Assembly: GCF_022539315.1 (NCBI RefSeq)
Contig: NC_066342.1
Location: 15,641,346-15,705,345 of the forward strand
Source: Serinus canaria
Lineage: Eukaryota > Chordata > Aves > Passeriformes > Fringillidae
DNA length: 64,000 nucleotides
Direction of reading: 5' to 3'
Shown here: one piece after another, positions 50,001 through 62,000 of the stretch
Numbering within the stretch: the first letter of the stretch is position 1
How the letters are laid out: the number at the start of each line of letters is the position of its first letter
Notes under the pieces: generated by a model
What the model was told of the DNA's origin: nothing
The model's input: the letters and a program-made list of their open reading frames with translations, nothing else
Database searches by the model: none
Translations under genes and position numbers: made by a program

Positions 50001-53000
50001 GAGATGAGACAATTTTCAGACTAGATGATGACTGGAGTTGTTGGAAGACTTTTTTATTTTAACTGATAGATTAATGCATGTTTTGATAGGCTGAACAATA
50101 TGGGCTTAACACGTATTAATATCTTTTTCCTTATAATTTAATGATGTAGTGTTCTGTTTTCTGGATTCTTCACTATTTGAAATGTCAGTGATTCCAAAAT
50201 TGGCCAGATAGAAACTTTTTAACACAGTTTTGAGTATTAGAAAGTAGGCATTCTTTATTGCAGCATGCTGGTCACTCAGAGGATCCTTCTTCTAATCAAG
50301 TGCCCGGAGCATCAAGTGAACAGAGTTTTTATCATACACACAGATTACGTATTCATTAGCTATCCCTGCTTACTTGATATATATGTATTACATATTAATT
50401 AGCTATCCCCACTTCCTTGGCTTTATTTTACATAGTCACACCCCTTATCAGAAGTCCTTATATGCTTCTTCAGTAGTCTTCAACATCTGGTGTCCTTTTT
50501 TAGGTGGCTGTTCCTTGAGCCCTGCTTTAGAGTAAGCGCAATATTGTTGCTTTGCATAACTTCTGCTTTGTCAGCCTTGCAGAGCTGAGCTGGCATCCTG
50601 CTTGCATTTTGCATGACTTTTGTTTGCCTAAGTTACATCCTTTATCTATTTCTCCAAGGCTGTTCTGTTCTATTGTTCTTAGAGTAAAATGCTGTTCTGT
50701 TCTAACGACCTTATCATCAGCTGTTGAAATAACCCTTAATTTACCCATTAAGTATTAAAAGACTGATACTACTTAATATGATGAGATACTTTTAAAATTA
50801 TCCAAGTAGCTAGGATCTGGGCAGCCTAATAAACTATGCTAAACATTTTACAATTACTAATGTAACTGTGGTATTGAGACTCATATTTATTTCTCCATAT
50901 TGAAGCAAGTTTAACCTTTCATTTTTATAAATTCATGCTTATTTATACCTTCCTTGATGTATTTTGTGTAAGCAGGATTTTGTTGATGTCAGGTGCTGAA
51001 AATTTTTATAAATCCTATTTTCCTGTCACCTTGATTCTTTTTGTGGTCTGTTCCATCTCATGCTTTGTATTTTACGTTGGATAACTTGATAATTCATTCT
51101 CAAGTGTATTTGATTATATGTAGTATCTTTCTGTTTGTAATGTTTGGTTTGTTCAGTCATTTGGACTGCTTCGGTGGTGACAATAGATAATGACCATCTG
51201 AGTTGAGTGTGTGGGGGAGAAGAGGGCTAAAGAAATTGTATACAGCTGCTTTATTATTGATTGCCCTCATATTGGCAATAGCTGTTCAACATGCAAAATA
51301 CAGTGAGTGATTATTTTATGCAGTGTAGTAAAGCTTAAATTTTCATGGTGAAAATGGCATATGCATGTTGCATATCAATAAAAATTTAAATTTATTTGGG
51401 GTTTAGTAATATTGAAAAATTCAAGTCATTACAAACTTGAAAAAATAACTAATCTTCTTGTGAACATTTTTAGCTTAATGTATATACACTAGTTCATAGC
51501 TTTAGAAGAATGAAATCGAGAAAAAGCAAATAGATTTCTTTATGTTGTTTTAGTTACATGTATTTTATTATTGTTTTTATCATAATTTTTATAGTATCCT
51601 ATATTTTTCCTTTCAATAAAATTTTATCCAATTGTAATAGGCCAAAGATCTATCATGTGTGCCTTTTTGATTACATTTGCACACACAGCTAACAGTCTAT
51701 ATGAAATGAGAAAACACATAATGTATGTTTTTGTTCTCTTCTGAATTACCTTCTTATCTTCAGGTTTATATTTCATATATGAATGCTTCATCTGTGTTGA
51801 TGTTAACTTCTCTTTATTACAATGTAACTTTCAATAACTGCAAAAATAAGAGCAATTAAAAGATATATTGAATTTTAGATTGTGTCTGTCACTACTTCTT
51901 TCCTGATCCTTCAAAATAGAATTTAAACCTGACTTTGGTAATTAAAATGTAAGCTTACCCATAGAAACATGTTGCTGGCTGGGTATTTAATTGAACATGA
52001 TGGTTCAGTGATTTGAAGTACAATCTGCATAGTCCATGTTACAAAACTTTTTTTTATTTCCCATTCTCATCTTCCTAAAAAAAACTTTATTTCAACAGTT
52101 TGAAATATCTTCCATTCCCCTTTCTTAGTTACTCTAGGACTTTGAAAATTATTACCAATAAAATAGCAATTTTCAGCCAGTTTGGAGAGCTGAGAAATGC
52201 ATGTGTTACTTAAATGTGGAAAAGGTAGTGTACTCATTTGGCATTGAGGTGGGTTGACCTTGTCTGGTTGCCATGTGCCCGCCAAGACCCCTTCTCGGCC
52301 CCCAGCCCCCGCAGTGGGACTGGGAGAAAAATAGGGTGAAAAACTTGTGGGTCAAGAAAAAGGCAGTTTAACAAAGAAAAGTTAAGGCTGCACAGGGAAG
52401 CAAAGGAAACACAAGAATTTTTTTTCCCTTCTTTCCATGAGAAAGTGATGTTCAGATACTTGCTGGGAAGTAGGGCCTCAGTATGCATAGTGGTTGCTTT
52501 GGAAGACAAATGTCTTAATAACGAATGCTCTCCCCCCCTTCTCTTAGCTTTTATTTCTGAGCACATCATACAGTATGGGATATCCCTTTGGTCAGGTTGG
52601 GTCAGCTCTCCTGGCTATGTCCCCTCCCAAGCACTTGCCCACCCCCAGCCTACTGGCTTTTGAGGAATGGGGTTGGAGAGACAGCCTTGATGCTGTGGGA
52701 GCACTGCTCAGCAGTAGCCAAAACTGGTTGTTTATCAACATTTTTCCAGCTAAAAATACAGAGCACAGCACTGTGAGGACTGCTGTGGGGAAAGTTAACT
52801 CCATCCCAGACATACTCAATACATGCATTTTCAAAAACTGATTGAAAATATTCTGTGACATTTAGAATAAATAAATACAGTTCTGTGAATTTTCTTGACT
52901 TCAATGTATTTATTAGTAGATTGTCATTGCTGCAAATGAGATTATGATGTTTAACACTTGATTTTTATTATAAATCTGTGAGGAAATGAAGTGTGATTGC

Positions 53001-56000
53001 ATGTCTCATACAGAGGACAAACTAATTAATTTCACATTTTAAATATTATTTTTCTTATTTGAACAGTATTGCAGAAATCATTGAACATTATAGAAAAGAA
53101 CAGATTGTTGAAGGATATTACCTTAAAGATCCTGTTCCAATGCAGGTAAAATTTCATCTCTGAGCACTTGTTATTGAAGGTATTGACTTAGTCCTCAAAT
53201 ATTTATAATATAGGAACTGAATTACTGCAGAGGTATCCATTGTAGTTAAACAGCATCATCCCCTCCTGAATTTTTCTTTTGAGTTTGTGTGTTTCTTTCA
53301 TTTTATTTTCATATGCATTAGTTTATCTATTGGCTTGTAGTAAACAGAAGTTATAAGCTTTGTCTGTGCTCTGGGGTGTAAATGCTCCATTTTGTGCCCC
53401 TAACTCTGGTCCCTAAACTAGGCTGCTCTCTATTCTTCTATGTCTAATATCTTTCTTCCCTCAAAGAAAATCTATATGAACAGAAAATCTTCAGAGATGA
53501 TCAAGGGGCCAGGATTACAGGGTGTGTTCAAGAACATTGTTGCCCTGTAGCATAAATTCATCCTAAGAAACCACTGATAATAAACAAACTATATTGTCTA
53601 GTTTTTCATAAAGTTATGACTAGTTCAAAAGTATATTTTTATCCTTTCTCCCTATCTATTCTTCAACTTTCCTGTTTTGATGGTTAGAAAATTGGTTTTA
53701 ATTTCTAACCTAAATAGTTACCCCTTTGTTAGAGCTATTATATTAATTCAAGGGCATTCCTTTGTATTATTCTTTAGTCAGCTCACTAAGATGAGCATAC
53801 CAAAATCTGGTTTTGTCTCTTCATAAGATTCTTGTAGCTGCCCTACTAGCACCGTATTCCAGTGTTTGTGTTTCTTGAATGTAATGAACCAGAACAGCTC
53901 ATAATACGATGTCATTAGTAATTCCTTTTTTCTGTGAGAGTGTTTACCAGATTGCAGAAGGTAATCTGTGTCATATCCTAGAACGTTATCTGTGTCATTA
54001 CCATACCCACATTGTATTATATTGTTAGCTATTGGTAAGTATCAACAAGAGCAAAGTTTATCTTGTATTGTTAGACTTATACCTTATTATTCTGACTGGT
54101 TGGGTTTTTTTCTGCTGACTTGTCATCAATGCTTCCCAGTTTTCTGCGTCTATTAACTCATGCTCTTCAATGTGTTTGAGACAAATGTGAGGAAACTTGA
54201 ATTCAGAGACTGATCCTTGAAAAGCTTCACCCAATAACTTTCCTTGTCCTCTATCATTTTTTTTTTGAATATGATGATCATCTTCCTTTTGGCACTTTGT
54301 CTATCCAATTATGGTTCCTGTATAAATAACTTTCTCAGTGTTGACTAATTTTCCATGTGAGACTGCATCAAATTATTTTAAGTTATTAAGATATATTTGT
54401 GACTTTCCTTTGTTAAAAAAAAAAGATATTGGTGGTGTAATTACCACATACTGTCATGCTCTGTTTGTGAAGAAAAAAAAAAATCACAAGTCTTGCATGC
54501 TGTTGCTTCAATCTAATAGACTTCCTGTTTCTAATTTTGAAATTTACTTTAAAACATTTTTCAGTAGATGTGTTGTTTTTTATGTTATTTTTTTCATAGA
54601 TATGTTATGGAGATTATACTGAGTTAGTAAAATCTTGGATATTGCTTCTATTGTCAGCCCTGAAATTCCTATTACTGAAATGTTTTTCATCTTGCCTTTA
54701 TTATGTTGTTTAAAACCATGATTCTTATGGAATAGAGGAGAGAAAAGTAAAGTATTTAGTATGGAGCTAGTGCATATCACTTCATCTTGATACTGTTCTC
54801 TGCCTGATAGTCTTGCTTTTCATGTTTTCTTATGGCTAAAGAACATTTGCTGATCAGCTGACTTGGTAAGGTCAAACTTGGCTTGGCTTTTGGCCATTCT
54901 AGCTGGGTAACAACATTTCCAGATCTTCATTTTATATGTGAATTTATCCTTTTTCAATGTCCTGTTTCTACTTTCTCCTATTGCTTTTTGTGAGAATGAC
55001 AGTCATTTAGGATATCAGTGCTAATAAGATTAGTGAGGAGCTGTGCATTAGCTTTGTTAATAATTCAGTTTTTATTGTGATCTATACCATTCTTGTTGGT
55101 TCAGAGTTTATCCTTAATTACTCAGTCCCAAAATCCGTGGTAGAAGACAGAAGCTAAAAACCTTTAAAGATTTGTGTAAATTTTGCATAAATTGCTGAAA
55201 GCTATTTAGTATTAAAAACCATGAATACAGATGTTACTTTTTGAAAATTAGTCTGTATTTAAACCTTGTTTTTCTTCTCATATTATAATTGTGGCCTAAT
55301 CATTCCACAAGAAATAGTTATATTACATTTCTGCCAAATGTATTATATTAAATTATATTGGTTTGTTAAGATACATGAGAGAATAAGGAATTAGTAGGAT
55401 TCAATAAAAGTTTGGTTGCAGCTGCATAGTATGCAATTGTTTCACAGTGATTTCTGAGCTTAAAAAAATGTTGATTTCTTCCTTGTTTACCAGCATCAAG
55501 CACAAGTATTTAACGATACAGTTGATGGAAAAGAAATCTACAATACAATTCGTCGCAAAACAAAGGATGCTTTTTATAAAAATATTGTCAAAAAAGGATA
55601 TCTTCTAAAAAAAAGTGAGTTCTGTTTGATTTTATACAATGTATTTTTTTTCTAAAAAAATGCAGATATGTATGCAAATTTTGTGTAGTAGTGGTACTAG
55701 CGGAGGCAAAATTGAAGTGAGCAAAAGGTTGTTTATGACAGGCTGTTGTGGATCTATGATGATCAAGTTGAAAATTAAGGCTGAATGTTTTTCCAAAATG
55801 TACTGTGGTTTATGTATGAATTAGTTCAGAACCTTATCAATTTTATTCAGGGGATATTAAACAATGAGTGATTTTTTTTTTGTTTTAGTCAATGGCTAAA
55901 TCCACATTTTACTGGCTCATCCAATTTGTCTTCCAACAAACCTCAACATATAAATCTCCAGGCATTAACTTTTTTTTAAACTTTTTTTTTTTTTTAATGG

Positions 56001-59000
56001 TTAAATTTTTTTATATATGTTTGTTTGGGGCATGGTTCTGATCCAGATTTGCATATACTGTAGTCCCATTTCTGGTTTTTAGTTATCTTGATTTAAGATA
56101 TTGTGATGCAATTTGTTATGCTGATCAGTTGGTAAGAGTTTAGAAATAAATTTATCATGTAAAGAGAACTCTGTTTCTTACTTAAAATAGCCATAATAAA
56201 TGAGATTGCTTACAGCATCATACATTATTTGCAAAATATAGATGTAGTCTTCTCACTGATATGAAGAGAGCTCACACACACTTGTTTAATCCTGTTGAGA
56301 TTAATGAAAATGCTTAGTGAATGTAGCGGTTTCAGTTTGAAACCAGGCAGAAGCACCAATTTCATGTAGTGGTTTTGGTTCGCCAATTTGGATTTCCTGG
56401 CCAATGCACCAAATAATGTTGTGGGTTTAGTGATGGCCTAATGCCAATGCAGGCAATAAAATTATTTACTCATTTTCTGCTATGAAATAAGGATTTAGGA
56501 GGAGGAGCAGAGCAGGCTCAAACTTTAAAAGGTATAAAGAAAACTTTATTAACAGAACTAAAATAAAAAAACAGTAAGAAATCAGAATAAACCTTGAAAA
56601 CACTTTTTCTCTCCTCCAACTCCTCTTTCCTTTCCCCTGACAATGTAAAGAAACAAAACCTGGTATTTTCAGTCAGCTTACCACCTCTAAAATAATCGTT
56701 CTTTATTTCATTTCACTCAGGGAGACGAGTCTCTCTTGCCATGCCATGGAGACTTCTCCACAAGAAATAGTTCTCTCATGGTTTTTAATTTCCATGAATA
56801 GCAGCCACCTGGGAATCTGCATTTGTGAAGTCCCTCCCATCTCTTGCAGCCATCCCACAGCTGCGTTCCTGGGCCATGTCAACCTATTGGGGTGCCATTT
56901 TTAAGGATGAGCTGTTCTAGCATAAAAGCAAAAGTTCTCTTCATCTGTCTCTGGGAACAGAGGTCTTCTTCTGTTCCTGGGGCAAGGTTTCTCATCTCTC
57001 TCATTTCTCTCTGTTCAAACTTCTCATTTGATCACAGCTACTGCAACATCTGCTTATTTCAACACTAGTGCCTCTGTTCATGGCTGTGGTTAGAATGCTA
57101 CATCCCCCCAATGCATTTAATGAGTTACAGGGTAAAAGAGTCTGATGTATCAATTATATTCTTCTCCATAGCCTTACAAGAGGATTTCAGCCCAAAACTA
57201 AGGCATCTCCTCATTCTCCTCCCATCTGGAATTTGACTTCCTCTTTACTGACCCCAGTGCCTCATGTTGTCTTCTATGTGTCTTCACGCTTTTCTTCCAC
57301 TTGATCGATGTTTTGCAAGTTTCATCCACGCAGTGAAAGAGTTAATATCTCACCCAGGCCTGCGGGTGGTCATGTGGTCTCTGCTGCGCTGTGGCTGAAG
57401 CACTTATGGTGATTTATTTCAGGCCGCGCTGAAGGAGGAGGGAGTGGTTGCGATCTCAGCAACTAGACTAGGGCTCAGCTGTAGTACGCTGGGGTTGATA
57501 GCCTCCCCTCCCCTCCCCTCCCCTGCCCGGCAGCCATTGGGGCAGGGCCTGGCTTTGGCCAAGGCCCCGCGGCCTTCCTTCCCCCATCCAGCCGCCGGGA
57601 CGGGACGGGACGGGACGGGACGGGACGGGGAAGAAGAAGAACTTCTCTTTTCAAAGGCCGGAAGCGAGAGCGTTTCCCGGGCTTGTTAGTTTTAAAATGT
57701 GAATCTCACAGAAGCGGATCTAGCTTTCTTAATGCTTTAACAGGTTGTCAGTTCTCAGAGCTAGCCAGCTATTGCTTTGCTAGGCACAGAGGAAGCTATT
57801 AACAGCTCCTCTCAGAAAAATTCCGTGGGTGGCTCCAATGCAAAACCGGCACAGTGAACCATCTAAAATTGCACTTAAATCTGTGAAAAGGGTCTAGTTT
57901 TAGCTACATGCTGAAAAAAATTATTATGTATACTGATATTATTACTTAAACATAATTAACTGTATGTTGTTCTTCTGTTTGTATTTTGGCAAAAACTTTA
58001 CTGCTCTCTTTTTTTCTTCATTTATAGAATTTACATTTTCTTTAAAACAATATTGTACTTTCCTTACAGGTAAAGGGAAGAGATGGAAAAACTTGTACTT
58101 TATATTGGAGGGAAATGATGCCCAGCTTATTTATTTTGAAAGTGAAAAACGAGCCACAAAACCTAAAGGATTAATAGACCTTAGTGTGTGTTCGGTCTAT
58201 GGAGTACACGACAGTTTATTTGGCAGGTAGGGCACTGGCTTTTAATTCTTGTACATACAGCATGACAGCTTGAGGCATATACAAGATACAAACAATTCAT
58301 CACTAATGAACAAGTTGGCCTGGCACAATAAACTTGGGTTTTGACACCTGAGCCCTGGTTACTGTCCACGTGTGGGGTGTTTTTGGTTAGTTGTTGTTTT
58401 AGGTTTTGTTTTAGCTTTTGTTGATCGTGAAATGCAAGTATTGTGACTTTTGTTTCATACTGCATTTTATTCCATAGTTAGTGTAGATTGCAAGAACATA
58501 TGTAAACAAATCTAACTGATTAATGGAAACTTAAGCCATGGCAGCTTGATCGCTAGTAACTGTTCATAAACAGCTTCTAGTAAGAAATTTTGGAATTTAA
58601 GATTTTTCTCATGTAATATGATGTGATAATGATTTGGCCTTTTGCACTGTTATTTTTCAATATTGTGTAATAATTGTTCTACACGTATTAAAAAGATTGT
58701 GAAGCAACTGTATTGAGTGTTTTAATCCGATTGAACCAAGAATTGATAAGATCGAGAATTTTGTCAGTTCCGGAAGATCTACATTCATTTGTTGATAGGT
58801 ATTAGAAAGCTAAATTAAGTAGATAATGTGTCAATGGTTTTCTATTTAGGAATCCATAAGAATCAGATTAAACCAACCAATGTTAGAGGAACAAGTTAGT
58901 TCATATAAGCAAACATTTTTAAAATTATTTTTGCAAGAGAGCATTTTCACAGTTTCATTTACTGTACTAAATATGTCAACTGCAAGTGATTTGATTGTTG

Positions 59001-62000
59001 GCGAAGACATTGAGAATCAAACTACTTCCTGATATCATTGGTAACTAAGATAAAAGAGGATCACACTTTTTTCATTGTTAATTATAAAAAAATATGCAGT
59101 CCTGTGTGATATAGAAGAAAAAGATGCATTTACTCCTGCAAATGTTACTTTTTTCATAACAGATGGAAAAACACATTAAACAGCAGCTCTGGTTATTCCA
59201 TGCATCTTAATATTTATTAAGAGCATTTCATCAACTTAAATTCTTTTCACATAGATAATGAGAAGATAGATGTTTAAAATTAGTGGCATTTCTTAAGCTG
59301 CAAAGAGCTGGTGTTCTTGTAGCATCTGATTTTTATACATTTTGCAATCATTTTGAAAGATCTGCGCAACTATTGCAATGAGGAACCATAGATATGAGGT
59401 TACCATTTACAAAAATACTGAAATATTCCTCATGAAAGTTGGCAATTATACACGAAACTTTGGTGGAGACTGCAAACATGGAGTGTTTTGGTTAATGGTG
59501 ACTGTTGAACAGCTTCTAAGAAACACTGCACTGTGAGTTAAAATATATTCGGATAATAAGTAACACTGAAACTGTGGGTAAAAGATGTATGGTTGCACCT
59601 GCTTGGGAAAACTGCTGATGAAGAACTGTAGTTGAGACAAAATTCCTCTTATTTTTACCACCTACTTAAAATATCTTTCCCCTTTTCTCAGTAGTGCAGT
59701 GAGAGCTGTAGCTTTGCATGTCTTGAGTAGCCCCTGACCCAGCTACTTTTTGCCCCCCTCCTCAATCCTCCTGTGTGTATGGCCAGAAAATGTCATGCCA
59801 GTATTTACCTAAACAATGGATGGGTGAAAGGGAAGACTGAAATATCATATGCAAATGAAGTAACATCCTTCATGTAACTCTGTGTTTGGGAGAGCCTAAT
59901 CACCTTGAAGGTAATGTGGAAGACTCAGTGTACTTGTAGTGTGCAACTTTTAATGTAACAGTACAAAGTATTTTTTAAATTTCTTGACAAATGAGTATAC
60001 GTACATAAAATGGAGATGTTATACTCACATTTTAAAGCCTTAAAAGTTTCTATGACACATGGTCCAGTACACATTTAATTGGTTGTGAGAGCTGTGGAAC
60101 ACATTCAGATAAAGAATTCCTTATGCTAATATAGTTTCCTGAACTCCTAAAGCAACAAATCTATAAGGCATGATTAAGTGCTTGGGGTGTAATGCTGAAC
60201 CTGTGCATCATTTAAAATGTTTGTGATGAATAGTCCTCATAAAAGACTTGATAATGCTCTCAGATGCATTTTGCCTCAAGCGTAAGTCAGTGTACATGTA
60301 TATTCAATACAAATTGTTCCAAGTTTCTTAAATATTCTGAAACAAACTAGTTGAACTATAGTGCAGTTTTCTTGAAATTGCATTGTTAATTCCAACCAAA
60401 ATGCACTTTTGAAGCATGCAGAGATATTTCTTGTTGGGTTTTTTTCTGACATTTTTGTTTTGTTTGATTTTAAGGCCAAACTGTTTTCAGATAGTAGTTC
60501 AGCACTTCAGTGAAGACCATTACATCTTTTACTTTGCAGGAGAAACTCAAGAACAAGTGCAGGTGAGAGCTTTTGTTGATAAATATAATTTTAAAAGCAA
60601 TTTTTGTTCTGTAGTGTTTAATGATATTATCCTTCTCTAATAGAAAGCAAGTGTACAATGTATGGTGGCTATATCTGCATTAGCAAATATTTCCATGCAA
60701 TAACAGCAGATCTGTAAGGAATATAGGTGGTGATGATAATCCAGCACTTACATTACCTATGCTTTAGGGATTCTACTTTAGAGAAGTTCTAGTCTGGTCC
60801 CATGGACTGAACTTCCATTAGTTTCAATTAGATATTTCTGGAGAATATATTTTGGAGTAGTTCAATGAAAAAAAAAGTTCACTTTCCAGCACTCTTCCAA
60901 ATAATGAACTAGAGCATGGTAAGTGGGAGTTTTGCTTCAAGAGCACATACCTGATAAGAACTAAAACGCAAAGGAGGTATGCCCACCAATTACAATCTGT
61001 CAAACCATTAACAGTTATTTGTCCTGTCTTAGGCCCTGATCTTGCACAAAATAAAGGTGGTTTTGTGTTTTATATTGGTATCATTTAGTTATTAGCTCTC
61101 TTAACAGTTAATGTTTGCTGATTAAGAAATGTAGGAATGGAGTTTAATTCTGTAAAAGTCACTCAGTAATAGGAGAGCATATGGAAGATGTGATAATGTT
61201 CTTTTTCATCAAGTTGTTTTGGTATTCCAGAGCTCTGAAACAGACATTTTGTGTCAGAAGTCAAGCTATGCATTTGATTTTATTTAAGAATGTGTAGTAG
61301 GCAGAACATCCTGTCAGGACATGCAGAATATCCTGTCCTGTTTTCTGAACATTTGGTATAATCTGCTTTTGGTTTAGATTTGCTTAACACTTAAGACGTT
61401 CACTGCATTTATACAGAATACTGGGATTTCTTTTATAAAATTATTCTGGTTCAGGTAAGTCAGATGTTTTACTGATGCCTATGTTCTCAGAAGTTACAGG
61501 TGTCTGTACTTTACAACATTTCACAGAAGAATAGTTTTGTTGTCATATTAAGGAAAATTGTATGGTTTTCATATAATGTGGTAAATATCAAAGCAGCTGT
61601 CCAATGGATTGCGTATTGTCTGAGGTTTGTACAAACCATTATGTCAATGTAATGTAATGTAGTGTTAGTCTCATATACATTACATATGTTAGCCTCATGA
61701 CATAGCTAGTGTCATTGCGCATACTATGGTGCACTGTTCATACTTGATGATGTAAACTGTGACATTTAAGGGGATAGATTTTTCTGTTAAAAGGGAGTAT
61801 AAAGATGACTGTATCTAGGAAACATTTAGATTAATTTAGAATGTTTAGTAAGTTCTATGGTTCTTTATTTGCTTTTTCTTATTTGAATAAGAAAGCAAGC
61901 TAATAAAAATTTGATGCACAGTTGACAGTTCCTCATTTTATGGAACATTTTGAAAGCTTAAACTTCACTTCCAAAGTAGTTTACTTGAGAATACCTGCAA

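Noticed and set aside
57400..57720. CpG-rich block as a promoter CpG island or alternative RASA1 first exon
   Set aside because: It lies inside a solo LTR with a perfect GTGAA duplication and is antisense to the gene; no splice-joined coding exon was seen.
57964..58069. Extension of the PH exon upstream to the Met at 57964
   Set aside because: A good AG acceptor at 58068-58069 gives correct phase; the upstream part is intronic.
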